Source of the DNA: Paracoccaceae bacterium
GTDB lineage: Bacteria > Pseudomonadota > Alphaproteobacteria > Rhodobacterales > Rhodobacteraceae
Reading direction: 5' to 3'
Assembly: GCA_027492585.1 (NCBI GenBank)
Contig: JAPUEK010000080.1
Span: 1 to 47,144, forward strand
Length of the DNA stretch: 47,144 bases
Positions 23,862 through 32,982 of this stretch are shown in pieces (position 1 is the first letter of the stretch; every line of letters starts with the position of its first letter). The notes below the pieces were generated by a model. That model ran no database searches, had not been told where the DNA came from, and saw nothing but the letters and a program-made list of their open reading frames with translations. The position numbers were made by a program, and so were the translations under genes.

Positions 23862-24786
23862 GGGTCGCAGGTCTATCCGGTGCTCCGGCCACATAGCGGC
23901 GCGGCGCGCATCCCATGACGCGCTTGAACGCCATGCTGAACGCGCTTTCGGAGTCATAGCCCAAGTCAGCGGCGATCGCGGCAAGGCGATCGTCCGCGTG
24001 GTCCAGCCGGTCGCAGGCGAGCAGCATCCGCCAGCGCACCAGATACCGCATCGGCGTCTCGCCCATGACCGCCCGGAAGCGCTCGGCGAACACCGTCCGC
24101 GACATGCCGGCCTCGGCGCCGAGTTCCTTGAGCGTCCAGCGCCGGGCGGGGTCGGCGTGGATCGCGTGGATCGCCAGCCGCAACTGCCTGTCCGCCAGCG
24201 CGGCCAGCCAGCCCCGGTCGCTGCCTGCCGACTGTTCAAGATAGGCCCGCAGAGCCTGAAGCAGCATCATATGGGCAAGATCCTGCGCCATGAGACGCGC
24301 GCCGGGCCGGTTCTCCCGCAGCTCCTGCATCATGCGCGCGACCGACCAGCTCAATGCGGCACTCTCGGATGCCGTCCGCAGATGCAGAACCGGCGGCAGC
24401 AGGGTCCGCAACAGGCCCGCCGGCCCGCCCGCGACCGCGAACCGCGCACCGATCAGCGCGAATTCCCCACCGGAACCGAGCTGGACGCGGCCACCCTCCC
24501 TTGCGGCGGGAAACAGCGATCCGGCATCGACAGGTTCGGCGGTCAGGTCGCTTGCCATCCGAAACGGCAGCCCGCGCGGCAGCACGAAGGCCTCCCCCTC
24601 CGCCAGCCGGACCGGCGCTTCCACGCCCTCAACCGCAAGCCAGCACGCACCGCGCAGAACGCTGTAGCATTTGATCTGCCCCGCCTGATCGCCAAAGCGC
24701 ACCGACCAGTCGCCGCCCGCATCGAAACCCGAAGAAATCGTGGCCGAAGGTTTGAGCAGCGCAAGAAGATCTGACAGCGGGTCCAC
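23851..24786 (-). CDS. AraC-family regulator (cupin-type sensor domain)
   Basis: A 311-residue regulator. The N-terminal half is a cupin domain of the AraC_binding_2/Cupin_6 type (DQAGQIKCYSVLRGACWLAVEG...LAEGEAFVLPRGLPFRM). The C-terminal 100 residues hold two HTH motifs (WTLKELGAEAGMSRTVFAERFRAVMGETPMRYL and RLAAIAADLGYDSESAFSMAFKRVMGCAPRRY). It diverges from the NmrA-type gene at 24922 and probably controls it, as AraC/NmrA or AraC/SDR pairs often do. The shared space contains three cggacgat words. Confidence 0.9.
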   Translation of the reverse strand: MDPLSDLLALLKPSATISSGFDAGGDWSVRFGDQAGQIKCYSVLRGACWLAVEGVEAPVRLAEGEAFVLPRGLPFRMASDLTAEPVDAGSLFPAAREGGRVQLGSGGEFALIGARFAVAGGPAGLLRTLLPPVLHLRTASESAALSWSVARMMQELRENRPGARLMAQDLAHMMLLQALRAYLEQSAGSDRGWLAALADRQLRLAIHAIHADPARRWTLKELGAEAGMSRTVFAERFRAVMGETPMRYLVRWRMLLACDRLDHADDRLAAIAADLGYDSESAFSMAFKRVMGCAPRRYVAGAPDRPATLNA

Positions 24787-24793
24787 GACAATT

Positions 24794-24841
24794 CCGGACG
24801 ATCAAATATATTCATCGGACGATACGAGATGGATCGTCCGG
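24794..24841. promoter_or_regulatory. Three cggacgat repeats between the AraC and NmrA genes
   Basis: ccggacgatc at 24794, cggacgat at 24816 (21 bases on, about two helical turns) and the inverted copy gatcgtccgg at 24832-24841. This direct-plus-inverted arrangement over about 48 bases suits AraC-family binding and looping. Confidence 0.5.
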
Positions 24842-24921
24842 CGCGCAAGCCCTAGCTTGTGGCAGATCTTCTGGCCGGAGCGCGATCACGCCATCTGGCC
24901 ACCCTTTGAAAGGACCTCCTC

Positions 24922-25824
24922 TTGATCGTCGTGACCGCCCCGACCAGCCGGATCGGACAGGATCTGCTTCCCCGCCTTCTGGCCGAAAGCGCGCCGGTGC
25001 GCGTCATTCTGCGCGATGCCGTCCGGCTTCCCGAACATCTCCGCGATCAGGTGGAGATCGTCGAGGGAAGCCACGGAGACGCGGCAACCATCGACCGCGC
25101 GCTGGAGGGGGCGACGCATCTCTTCTGGCTCTGCCCCGCGGATGACCGCGCAGCCTCGGTCGATGAGGCCTATGTCGGCTTCACCCGCCCAGCCGCCGCC
25201 GCCATCAAGGCGCATGGTGTGGCTCGGGTCGTCAGCGTCACAGCACTTGGGCGCGGCACGCCCCATGCCGGGCTCGCCGGTTATGTGACGGGCTCGCTGG
25301 CGATGGACGATCTGCTGGCCGCAACCGGAGCGCATCTGCGTGCGCTGGCCCTGCCGTCCTTCATGGACAACCTGCTCTGGCAGGTGCCGGTGATGCGCGA
25401 CAAGGGAATGTTCTTCACGCCCATCCCCGGCGACCTTGCGCTGCCTGCCTGTTCGGTCACTGACATCGCCAGAACGGCGGCGCGTTTCCTGCTGGACGAC
25501 ACCTGGACCGGGCAGCAGGAGATGCCCGTGCTGGGGCCGGAGAACATCTCCTTCAATCAGATGGCCGATGTCATCAGCGAGGTGGTGGGCCGCAGGATCA
25601 CCTGCACGACCATCTCTTTCGAGGCCTATGAACAGATGTTTCTCAGCCGCGGCTTCAGCCCCGCCATGGCGGCGGGAATGACGGATATGGCGCGGGCCAA
25701 GGCAAAAGGCCTTGATCTCGGTGTTCCGCGCACCGCCGGGACGGCCAGCCCGACAAGCTTCGAGACGTGGTGCAGGACCGTCCTGAAACCGACATTCGAC
25801 ACCTGGGAGAAGGGGGCAAGTTGA
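24922..25824 (+). CDS. NmrA-like NAD(P)-binding oxidoreductase
   Basis: A 300-residue atypical SDR. The Rossmann start is degenerate (VVTAPTSRIGQDLLPRLL). It lacks the YxxxK pair of classical SDRs and carries the NmrA/HSCARG-type blocks HLFWLCPADD, VARVVSVTALGRGTPHAG and LRALALPSFMDNLLWQ. Such proteins sense NADP(H) or act as quinone/azo reductases. gaaaggacctcctc precedes TTG 24922, chosen because no ATG fits. Regulated probably by the divergent AraC gene. Confidence 0.82.
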   Translation: MIVVTAPTSRIGQDLLPRLLAESAPVRVILRDAVRLPEHLRDQVEIVEGSHGDAATIDRALEGATHLFWLCPADDRAASVDEAYVGFTRPAAAAIKAHGVARVVSVTALGRGTPHAGLAGYVTGSLAMDDLLAATGAHLRALALPSFMDNLLWQVPVMRDKGMFFTPIPGDLALPACSVTDIARTAARFLLDDTWTGQQEMPVLGPENISFNQMADVISEVVGRRITCTTISFEAYEQMFLSRGFSPAMAAGMTDMARAKAKGLDLGVPRTAGTASPTSFETWCRTVLKPTFDTWEKGAS

Positions 25825-25965
25825 CGAGCATCCGCCTTGCGGACACGCTCAACGGCATCGGCGAAACCTCTGCTGCAAAGTGGCTCGTCGGACACTTCGC
25901 CCTGCTGAAGCCGGAAGCTGAAGACCCACCGCCCGCGGTCGTTCCCCGGCCGGCGAGCGGCCTGC

Positions 25966-26568
25966 TCACCGGATTTCCTCTTCCAGCGCGTCGAAGGCTT
26001 CACCCATCAGATCGACAAGGGGGCGCTTTCCGTCCTCCCGGTTGAACGCCTCAAGCGACAGGCGGAGCGCGCCGATCGCCAGCATGGCAACCCAGCGGAG
26101 CGCGGGCTCGCGTTCCGGCTCGGGCCATTTCTCGCGCAGCGCCGCAAACACCGTCTGCTCGTGCTGGAGATAGGCGGCGGCCTTGCGGGCCTGAACCGCC
26201 TCGCTCGATCGCATCAGCCGGTCGAACACGAGCAGCTCCCCTGTCGGGATGGGGGCAGTCACCCGAAGCGCCGCGTCGCGCACCGCTTCCAGAGGCCGCT
26301 TGCCGGGCGGCACCTCCCGCAGGGCCGCGGCGAAAAGCTCACCCGTGCCGTTCTGCATGGACAGCAGAATGTCGTCCTTGGATTTGAAGTAGTAGAAGAA
26401 TGTCCGCCGCGAGATACCGGCTTCGGCTGCGATGTCTTCAAGCGTCGTCTCGGCATAGCCCTGCTTCATGAACAGGCGGACCCCGGTCTCTCTGATCCGC
26501 TGTGCGGTTTCCCGCCGCTTGCGCTCCCGCAGGCCTTCGGCAGGAGAGGTATCGTCGCCGTCGCGCAT
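25966..26568 (-). CDS. TetR-family repressor
   Basis: A 200-residue regulator. The N-terminal HTH is clear: RIRETGVRLFMKQGYAETTLEDIAAEAGISRRTFFYYFKSKDDIL (about 23-67). The ligand-binding part is all-helical and diverse, as usual. It diverges from the SDR gene at 26649 across 80 bases with palindromes, so it very likely represses that gene and itself. The ligand is unknown. Confidence 0.9.
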   Translation of the reverse strand: MRDGDDTSPAEGLRERKRRETAQRIRETGVRLFMKQGYAETTLEDIAAEAGISRRTFFYYFKSKDDILLSMQNGTGELFAAALREVPPGKRPLEAVRDAALRVTAPIPTGELLVFDRLMRSSEAVQARKAAAYLQHEQTVFAALREKWPEPEREPALRWVAMLAIGALRLSLEAFNREDGKRPLVDLMGEAFDALEEEIR

Positions 26569-26583
26569 CGGAAATTTCCTCTG

Positions 26584-26625
26584 GTGTAATTTTACACTTG
26601 GTGTAATATAAGCTTATACCAAGTG
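26584..26625. promoter_or_regulatory. Palindromic operator region between TetR and SDR genes
   Basis: gtgtaa-tt-ttacac at 26584-26597 is a perfect palindrome. A second, larger one has arms cacttgg (26595-26601) and ccaagtg (26619-26625) around tataagcttata. The two overlap in an AT-rich patch that must contain both promoters, the classic TetR arrangement. Confidence 0.6.
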
Positions 26626-26648
26626 CGAAAAATTGCAAAGGCATCCTC

Positions 26649-27572
26649 ATGGCAAACTGGACAGCATCCGACATTCCCCCGCAAAAAGGCCGCTCGGCCG
26701 TCGTTACAGGCACCGGCGGCCTCGGCTACGAGGACGCCTTGGCGCTGGCACGCGCCGGGGCCGAGGTCATCATCGCGGGACGCAGCGCCGCCAAGGGCGC
26801 GGAGGCGGTCGAAAGCATCCGCGCCAAGGTTCCGGCGGCCAATATCCGGTTCGAGCAGGTCGATCTCGCCAGCCTCGCCTCCGTGGCGGCGTTCGGCGAA
26901 AGACTGCGGGGGCAAAGAACCAGCCTCGACCTGCTGATCAACAATGCCGGCGTGATGAACCCGCCCGAGCGGCGCGAGACGAGCGACCGCTTCGAGCTTC
27001 AGTTCGGCACCAACTACCTTGGCCATTTCGCGCTGACCGCCGCTCTGCTGCCGCTGCTGCGGAAGGGGAACAGGCCGCGCGTCGTTACCCTGTCGAGCAT
27101 CGCCGCCCGCAGTGGGGCGATCGACTTCGATGACCTGAATGCCGAGCGCGACTACAAGCCGATGCCGGTCTACAGCCAGTCGAAGCTCGCCTGCCTGATG
27201 TTCGCCTTCGAACTGCAACGGCAGAGCGATGCGCGCGGATGGGGTCTTGCCAGCCTTGCCGCGCATCCCGGGATCACCGCCACCGATCTGATCGTGAACG
27301 GCGCCGGTCGGTTCAGCCTCAGCGGCATCCTGCGCCGTCTGCTGCCGTTTCTCTTCTCGCCGGCATGGCAGGGCGCCTTGCCCACACTTTACGCGGCGAC
27401 CTCGCCCGAGGCGAAGCCCGGCGCCTATTACGGACCCAGCCGGATGGGCGAGACGCGCGGCTATCCGGCACTGGCCAAGGCCCCGCAGCAGGCGCTGGAC
27501 GAGCAAGTTGCCGCAAGACTGTGGATGGAATCCGAACGGCTGACCGGAGGCGTCTTTGCCGCAGGGCATTGA
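26649..27572 (+). CDS. Short-chain dehydrogenase (retinol-dehydrogenase-like)
   Basis: A 307-residue SDR. The cofactor loop is TGTGGLGYE, varying from the usual TGANxGIG. NNAGVM is intact, and the catalytic pair is Y/K in VYSQSK with S in VVTLSSIAA. The length and C-terminal extension (PGAYYGPSRMGETRGYP) match the retinol dehydrogenase/WW-oxidoreductase-like subgroup of bacterial SDRs. ATG 26649 follows a weak ribosome-binding site. It is controlled presumably by the divergent TetR gene; substrate unknown. Confidence 0.87.
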   Translation: MANWTASDIPPQKGRSAVVTGTGGLGYEDALALARAGAEVIIAGRSAAKGAEAVESIRAKVPAANIRFEQVDLASLASVAAFGERLRGQRTSLDLLINNAGVMNPPERRETSDRFELQFGTNYLGHFALTAALLPLLRKGNRPRVVTLSSIAARSGAIDFDDLNAERDYKPMPVYSQSKLACLMFAFELQRQSDARGWGLASLAAHPGITATDLIVNGAGRFSLSGILRRLLPFLFSPAWQGALPTLYAATSPEAKPGAYYGPSRMGETRGYPALAKAPQQALDEQVAARLWMESERLTGGVFAAGH

Positions 27573-27619
27573 CCAGTGCTATGGTCGGGGAAGTGACCGA
27601 ATTCCAGATCCGTGTCATT

Positions 27620-27648
27620 GTGCCGAGCGGCCATCCCGCGCTCGGCAC
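27620..27648. terminator. Hairpin between convergent genes
   Basis: Perfect 10-bp arms gtgccgagcg and cgctcggcac with a nine-base loop, between the SDR stop (27572) and the autotransporter stop (27779) read the other way. No T-run follows on either strand. It could serve both transcripts. Confidence 0.5.
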
Positions 27649-27778
27649 CCCGTCACGAAGGTCGCAGGATGGGCCAGTCAAGCCAGCATCCCTTTGTGCA
27701 ACCGAGCCGGTGAGCAATGGCGATGCAGGCAGCAACTTTCCGCAGACTGCTGCACAGGTGGTCTGTCAGCCGAACAGC

Positions 27779-30700
27779 CTAGAACCGGATCTGAAGGGCG
27801 ATACTCCCCTCTGTTTCGGGGCCGGTTGCCGAGAAAGTCCTTTTGACGTGCAGCGACAACGCAGAGTCATCGGCCAGTTGCCAGATCGCCGTGATACCCA
27901 GACTGCCCTCAAGATTGCCGGTTTTCGGGCCTTGGACGATCATGCCCAGCGTTCCAGCCGCCGCCCGGTCGCCTGTCAGCCCCCAAAGCCTTGCGTCGAG
28001 TTGCAGGTCCAGCGGGCCATGCGCGGTGGCAAAGCTGCGGCGCGCGACAAAGCCCAGTTCGGGCTGAAGCTGCGATATGTTGGCGGCTTCGATCACGTTG
28101 CCCGCACTGTCTGTCACCTGCGGCGCGTCCCAGTTGACCCAGCGCGCGCCCAGGGAGGGTGTCAGCGTCCAATCGCCTTGCCGGAAACCATAGCCAAGCT
28201 CGGCCGCAAGACCGCGCGTCGCCACATCATAACTGGCGGTCGCGCCAAAGGCGTCGCGGCTTTTCACGCTGTCCTGTCCGACAAAACCCGAAAAGCCAAG
28301 GTGCCAGTCCTGTCTTTCATACCCGGCAAAAATGCCAAGCTTGCGGCTTTCGCCATCTGCACGGCTGGCGCCGCCTTCCCACGACCATTGGCCAAGATCA
28401 AGCGCGACGCCCAGCGTCCAATCCGAGGCAACAGCATAGGTGAAGCCGCCGGTGAAGGTGCCGCGCGTCCAGTCCGAGGATGACGCCAACCCGAAGGCGT
28501 CAAGCGATCCGGTCGCAGCCGAAAAGGCGGCGAAGGCACGCGGGTCGCCATCCGCCAATGCGCCGCCCATGCTGCTGCGCGTGACATCGGAGGTGACCGT
28601 TGCCCGCGCCCTTGCCTCGGCCAGCATTCGGCCCAGGAACCCCTCTCCCCCCGCCAGCCCGACCTGTTGCGCCGCCACATGCGGCGTGCCGTCGGCACCT
28701 GCGAGAACCAGTGTCATCACATAGTCATGCAGCGTGGTGATGACCGTCGTGACCGTTTCGGTCAGGTAAAGATCCTGCACGATATAGACCAGCGAGAGGG
28801 AGTCATGCTCACTGAGATTTAGGGTGATGCCGCCTTCACAGTCTGTTGTGGCCACGGTGCAGCGTCCCAGATTGCCGATCGGCAGCTGATCGGGGCCAAA
28901 GACGACAAGCCCCGTGCTGGTATAGGTGTCGCGCCCGGTCAGAACGGTTGCGCTGGTGGTCTCGCTGGTCTGGCTGACGCCATTGGCCGCGACCTCGTAG
29001 CGCTCAAACGCCACGGCGGCGACCTGCGGCAAGGCCAGCATGGTCTCAACCGCCTGATCCAGTGTGGCGGCCATCGTCGTGGCGATTGTGGTGCCGCTGC
29101 CCGCAACACGCGCCTGAAGGCGAACGCCGCCGTCCCGCTCTTGCGTCACGTTCACCTGACGCGTTGTCGCCGTGTAGGCAAATGTGCTGGTGGCAACGAA
29201 TTCCCCCAGGTGGCCCGGCTCGGGTGTCGGAGTGAAACTGCCGCTGTCGGGCGCGTAAGAGGCGCTGCCGTCGCGGCCGATTGTCTCGGTTACACCATTC
29301 AGAACATATTGCGGCACCAGATCGGTGATGGCCTGCACCGGGATCGCCAAGCCCCGCTCGCTGACGATCAGGGTGCTGGTCAGCGACCCGCCCGGCGACT
29401 GGACCAACGGCCCCGCAGGCCCGGTCAGCGGCGGCGGATCGCTGCTTTCGTCCAGCGTCAGGTTCACCGCATAGTTCTGGATCGTGGTGACGAGGCGGCT
29501 GATCCTGTCTGTGATGTGCAGGACTTCCAGCGTGCCGATATTGACCAACGTATCGTTCAGACCCAACACCACCTGCTGACCCGGTGCGGCACAATCATCG
29601 AAGGCCGAACTGCATTCGTCGAGATAGCCGACATTCACTGTAGTCGGGCCGAAGATCACTTGGCCTGCGGTGATATAGGTGTCACGCCCGGTCAAAACCG
29701 AGGTCACGGTTTCCGCCACTGTCCGTGTGGCGGCAAGAACCGCCTCTTGCATTGCGACGATCGAGCCGCGGATGGTGTTCAGCGCCGGGCTGGCCAAGGC
29801 TGCGGCCCGCGCCGCCTCGATCGTGGGTCCGGTGCCGGTGGCCAGCACCGGGCCATCGACGCCGACCCGCACCGCAAAGGAATAGCCGCCATCCGCAGCC
29901 GTCTCCGTCACCTCTTGCTGACGTTGAAGCTGATAGCCGAATGAGGTGGTGGTATACAGAATTCCCCCGGTGTCGGGGTAGGGGGCCGTCGGCCAGACCT
30001 GCGGGTTCGGCACAAAGCCGGGTTGCAGGTAGGCCACCGAGGACAGGGGGGCATCCAGATCGCGCTCGCTGGAAAAGACCGTAGTAGGCAGCGGCCCCCG
30101 CAACCCCACCACCTCGGGGCCAGCCGTGCCGAGGATCAGTGGCGCATCGGCATCCAGCGTCAGGTTCAGCGCATAATTCTGAACCGTGGTGACGACCCGG
30201 CTGATGGCGTCGGTGATGTAGGTGTCACGCAATGTGTAAACGTGGGTCAGCGTGTCGTTCAGCCCCATAACGAGGTTCTGCCCGGACGCACAGGTGCTGA
30301 AAGGCGTCGCACATTCGCCCAGAAACCCCACACGCACGGTTGTCGGGCCAAAGATCACCTCACCCGTGGAAACATAGTCGTCATAGCCCGTCACGATGGA
30401 ATTGACGGTTTCGGTGATGGTCTGGGTGGCGGCCAGCACCACCTCTTGCGCGGTAAGGATATAGGCCCGGATCGTATCCAGCGCCGGGTTGGCCAGTGCC
30501 GCCGCCCGCGCCGCATCGCGTGTGGCCCCGGTTCCGGTGGCCAGAACCGAACCGCTGCCCACCCGCACGTCAAATTTATAACCGCCATCCGCCTGCATTT
30601 CGTTCACCGTTTCGGTGCGGAACAGCCGATACCCAGAGGAGGATGTGCTGATGTTGAACCCCACGGGCGTGCCGGGTTCGGGCATGGTTATCTGCGGCGG

Positions 30701-30943
30701 CACAAAATCCGGCTGGAAAATGTCAATATCGGCGGTGGGAATGCTCAGGCCGCGCTGGCTGTCGGCAACAATGCTGGAAAGCTGGCTCTCATGGCCCTGC
30801 ACCATCGGTCCCGCTGCGCCGATCACCAGTTGCGGCGGATCGGCCAGAGCGCGCAGGGGCAGCACAAGGGTTAAAACGGCAACCGCCACAAACCGTCCGA
30901 CCGTCGCAATGCCCATCGCTTTATGCCTCGCAGAAAAATTCAT
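27779..30943 (-). CDS. Autotransporter with three tandem passenger repeats
   Basis: A 1054-residue type V secreted protein. The signal is long (MNFSARHKAMGIATVG...LPLRALA). Three passenger repeats of about 230-240 residues follow, each with LVIGAAGP-like opening (GPMVQGH, GPEVVGL, GPLVQSP), SERGL, a VxLATGTG-like block (LATTIA-like in repeat 3), a TGxDxYxxxGxVxFGP block, two cysteines about ten apart (GECATPFSTC, DECSSAFDDC, GRCTVATTDC) and a repeat-end ISRVVTTxQNYALNL. The last 280 residues are an autotransporter beta-barrel ending in IALQIRF with terminal phenylalanine. GTG 31000 is an alternative start. Probably a surface adhesin; function inferred. Confidence 0.85.
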   Translation of the reverse strand: MNFSARHKAMGIATVGRFVAVAVLTLVLPLRALADPPQLVIGAAGPMVQGHESQLSSIVADSQRGLSIPTADIDIFQPDFVPPQITMPEPGTPVGFNISTSSSGYRLFRTETVNEMQADGGYKFDVRVGSGSVLATGTGATRDAARAAALANPALDTIRAYILTAQEVVLAATQTITETVNSIVTGYDDYVSTGEVIFGPTTVRVGFLGECATPFSTCASGQNLVMGLNDTLTHVYTLRDTYITDAISRVVTTVQNYALNLTLDADAPLILGTAGPEVVGLRGPLPTTVFSSERDLDAPLSSVAYLQPGFVPNPQVWPTAPYPDTGGILYTTTSFGYQLQRQQEVTETAADGGYSFAVRVGVDGPVLATGTGPTIEAARAAALASPALNTIRGSIVAMQEAVLAATRTVAETVTSVLTGRDTYITAGQVIFGPTTVNVGYLDECSSAFDDCAAPGQQVVLGLNDTLVNIGTLEVLHITDRISRLVTTIQNYAVNLTLDESSDPPPLTGPAGPLVQSPGGSLTSTLIVSERGLAIPVQAITDLVPQYVLNGVTETIGRDGSASYAPDSGSFTPTPEPGHLGEFVATSTFAYTATTRQVNVTQERDGGVRLQARVAGSGTTIATTMAATLDQAVETMLALPQVAAVAFERYEVAANGVSQTSETTSATVLTGRDTYTSTGLVVFGPDQLPIGNLGRCTVATTDCEGGITLNLSEHDSLSLVYIVQDLYLTETVTTVITTLHDYVMTLVLAGADGTPHVAAQQVGLAGGEGFLGRMLAEARARATVTSDVTRSSMGGALADGDPRAFAAFSAATGSLDAFGLASSSDWTRGTFTGGFTYAVASDWTLGVALDLGQWSWEGGASRADGESRKLGIFAGYERQDWHLGFSGFVGQDSVKSRDAFGATASYDVATRGLAAELGYGFRQGDWTLTPSLGARWVNWDAPQVTDSAGNVIEAANISQLQPELGFVARRSFATAHGPLDLQLDARLWGLTGDRAAAGTLGMIVQGPKTGNLEGSLGITAIWQLADDSALSLHVKRTFSATGPETEGSIALQIRF

Positions 30944-31292
30944 GCAGCCAGAGGTGCCGAAGAAATTCCGGATCAGACCGGACAGCCGCCCCTGCGCCAC
31001 GCATTTTCCAGCCGGCGCCGCGGCGCGCTATCCTCCATATGGGGGGGCGGGGTCAGAAAGCCGTAAACGAGGGATAGGGAAGATCGACATTTCCCTTGGA
31101 TACTCTCTGGCGAAGGTGCCGCTGAAGCCGCCGGGCCTTCAAGGCCCGGCCAGCGCCTGACCCGCCCATGGCCGGCGCTGGCCTCTGGAGTTTATCGTTG
31201 ATGCGACGACAGGATGAAACCGCCCACGCAGGCGGGGAAACGCAATGCGTTTCCTTTCTCCACCCGCGCTTCGCTGCAAGGAAGCGTGTAAA
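30944..31292. other. Intergenic region upstream of the autotransporter
   Basis: About 350 bases without a convincing gene. It holds the short inverted repeat ggaaacgca-a-tgcgtttcc at 31236-31253, followed by tttctcc, and a GC-rich hairpin near 31130 (ccgggccttcaaggcccgg). The first could be a site for the LuxR protein encoded just upstream; the second a terminator for that gene or part of the leader. Confidence 0.4.
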
Positions 31293-31994
31293 TTAGCAGA
31301 GCCCTGCCAGAACCAGCCGCGCCACGGCCTGCGGGCGGGTCTGCGCGCCCAGTTTGCGGCGGCCGGAATCGACATGATCCTTTACCGTCGCCCGTGAGAT
31401 CTGAAGCAGCAGTGCGATTTCCGGATCGGTCTTGCCGGCGGCAACCCAGCGCAGACATTCCAGCTCGCGCGCGCTTGGCATCTCATGCGGGGCCACCACC
31501 ATGGCCTGCCCGGCAATCATCCGGCACCGCTCATGCACCCGCAGCGACCAAAGATGCAGCCTGTCCCGCTCATCGCGCAGCAATGCGCGTTTGCCGCCCA
31601 TGGTCACAAGGCCAAGATAACCGCCCGGCCCATGGATCGGCACGGAAAGCCCATCGGTCCAGCCCCATTGATTGGCCGTGCGCCACAGCTCTTCCTCCGG
31701 CTTTGACATGCTGCGGGTGCGCCGGACATCCTCCCAACTGAAGGGCATCAGCCGCAGCCGCGCCTCGGCCACACTGAAATCGACCAGATGGAAATTGTTC
31801 TTGCGGTAAAGCGCAATCCAGGCGGCGGGCCAGTCGTGAAAGAAGAAATGCGTTTCCGGACCGATTGCCGTGGGCAGGAACACGCCGCAGGCGCTGGCAG
31901 TATAGCCGAACCCGGCGATGGAGGTCGCAAAATGCGCCTGCACCTCGGGCAGGGTAGTCAGCTTGTCAAGACGCTCCAGAAAGCGGTCGTGCAT
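31293..31994 (-). CDS. LuxR-family solo regulator
   Basis: A 233-residue regulator with an autoinducer-binding-like domain (WIALYRKNNFHLVDFSV, FSWEDVRRTRSMSKPEEELW, GLSVPIHGPGGYLGLVTMGG) and a C-terminal LuxR HTH (SARELECLRWVAAGKTDPEIALLLQISRATVKDHVDSGRRKLGAQTR). W, Y and D of the acyl-homoserine-lactone pocket are in place, but the residue after D is F instead of P, so the ligand may differ. No synthase gene is nearby. It is read in the same direction as the autotransporter, 350 bases upstream of it, and is a good candidate for its regulator. Confidence 0.87.
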   Translation of the reverse strand: MHDRFLERLDKLTTLPEVQAHFATSIAGFGYTASACGVFLPTAIGPETHFFFHDWPAAWIALYRKNNFHLVDFSVAEARLRLMPFSWEDVRRTRSMSKPEEELWRTANQWGWTDGLSVPIHGPGGYLGLVTMGGKRALLRDERDRLHLWSLRVHERCRMIAGQAMVVAPHEMPSARELECLRWVAAGKTDPEIALLLQISRATVKDHVDSGRRKLGAQTRPQAVARLVLAGLC

Positions 31995-32032
31995 ATGCCC
32001 CGCTGCATCGCTGTTATCGTCGCCGCACCTGC

Positions 32033-32194
32033 CTAACCTACCGGCGGGGATATTGCTACTTTGCTCTGATGATGTGACCGCCCCCCGACGGCATCTGTGT
32101 TGCCCGCCCCTCCATCAGCGATGCCGGACCCGTAGCCGCGATTATAGGCATCCATCGACAGGATGGCGAGGTAAAGGTCCTTGGAGATAGTCAT
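32033..32194 (-). pseudogene. N-terminal fragment of a lipase-like exported/effector-type protein
   Basis: A 53-codon frame, ATG overlapping the stop of the upstream membrane protein (ATGA at 32191-32194). It reads MTISKDLYLAILSMDAYNRG, then YGSGIADGG and a non-homologous end. From memory, this opening is typical of several-hundred-residue alpha/beta-hydrolase-like proteins in Rhodobacterales. A separate GHSLGGG lipase fragment lies at 32979-33149. The gene is truncated and probably dead. Confidence 0.55.
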
Positions 32195-32982
32195 TTGTAC
32201 AACTCCGTCGAAAAATGACTTGGCGCTATGAGATAAACTTGTGGATCCGCTTGGTCACTTACTAGACCCACTGCGGGCTTGCCCTTCAAGTTGGCCCTAT
32301 CGCGGCCGACCTCTTCAAGCCACCCCAACACCGCCTCCACCTTCCCCTCCGTCACCGCCTCATCGGTGACCTCCAGCGTCACCGCCTTCAGGCGCACGCC
32401 CGGCCCGAAGCTGGCGGCAAGGTCTTCCGGGTCCACCCGCTGCACGCTTTTCGGGTCGGCGATGTCGCTAAAGGTCACCATCAAGGGCCAGGCCTTGGGC
32501 GGCAGGGGCACGGGCTGCTCCAAGGGCAAGGCCTTGATCAGGTTGATCGTCGCTTCGGAACTGACGTAGCCCTTTGTCCCGTTGGATTGCAGCAGCGCAT
32601 AGGCGAGGTTCTTGCCGGGATCTCCGATAAAGCCCGAGGGCGCTTTCAGAAGGGCAAAGAGATACTTGCCCGGGCTCACTTCGACCACCACCGCCTCTCC
32701 GGTGACCGTCCAGGCGCTGTGCGCGCCGTCGCCAAGGGGCTTGCCTTCGTCTTTCGTCGCAGGCCCGGCCCAAAAGATATGCTGCACCGCCGAACCGCTG
32801 CGCTCCCCAAGGGGCGTGTCGAGGGTGATCGTCAGGCGCTGGTTCCACTGGGCTTGCACCTCGTCATAGGAGGGGCCGCGCAGGACCATGGCCATGCCCA
32901 CCAGCCACGACAGCCAAGGCAACGACGCCAGGGCCGCAAGGAGCAAGAGTCCAAGGACCAGAGGGCGGCGCATCCAAGTCAT
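32191..32982 (-). CDS. Membrane-anchored periplasmic protein of a lipase-like cassette
   Basis: A 263-residue protein with one N-terminal membrane segment (PLVLGLLLLAALASLPWLSWLVGMAMVL) and a periplasmic remainder. Blocks such as RLTITLDTPLGERSGSAVQHIFW, GKYLFALLKAP and PLMVTFSDIADPKSVQRVDPEDLAASFGPGVRLKAVTLEVTDE are visible; I do not recognise the family. Its start overlaps the stop of a lipase-fragment frame (ATGA) and its own stop overlaps the next lipase-like start (ATGA). This strict alternation suggests it was the partner (immunity, chaperone or inhibitor) of the lipase-like proteins. The role is inferred. Confidence 0.6.
   Translation of the reverse strand: MTWMRRPLVLGLLLLAALASLPWLSWLVGMAMVLRGPSYDEVQAQWNQRLTITLDTPLGERSGSAVQHIFWAGPATKDEGKPLGDGAHSAWTVTGEAVVVEVSPGKYLFALLKAPSGFIGDPGKNLAYALLQSNGTKGYVSSEATINLIKALPLEQPVPLPPKAWPLMVTFSDIADPKSVQRVDPEDLAASFGPGVRLKAVTLEVTDEAVTEGKVEAVLGWLEEVGRDRANLKGKPAVGLVSDQADPQVYLIAPSHFSTELYK

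Noticed and set aside
31130-31160. GC-rich hairpin as a Rho-independent terminator for the LuxR gene
   Set aside because: It lies more than 130 bases past the stop and no T-run follows on the minus strand; kept only as a note in the intergenic entry.
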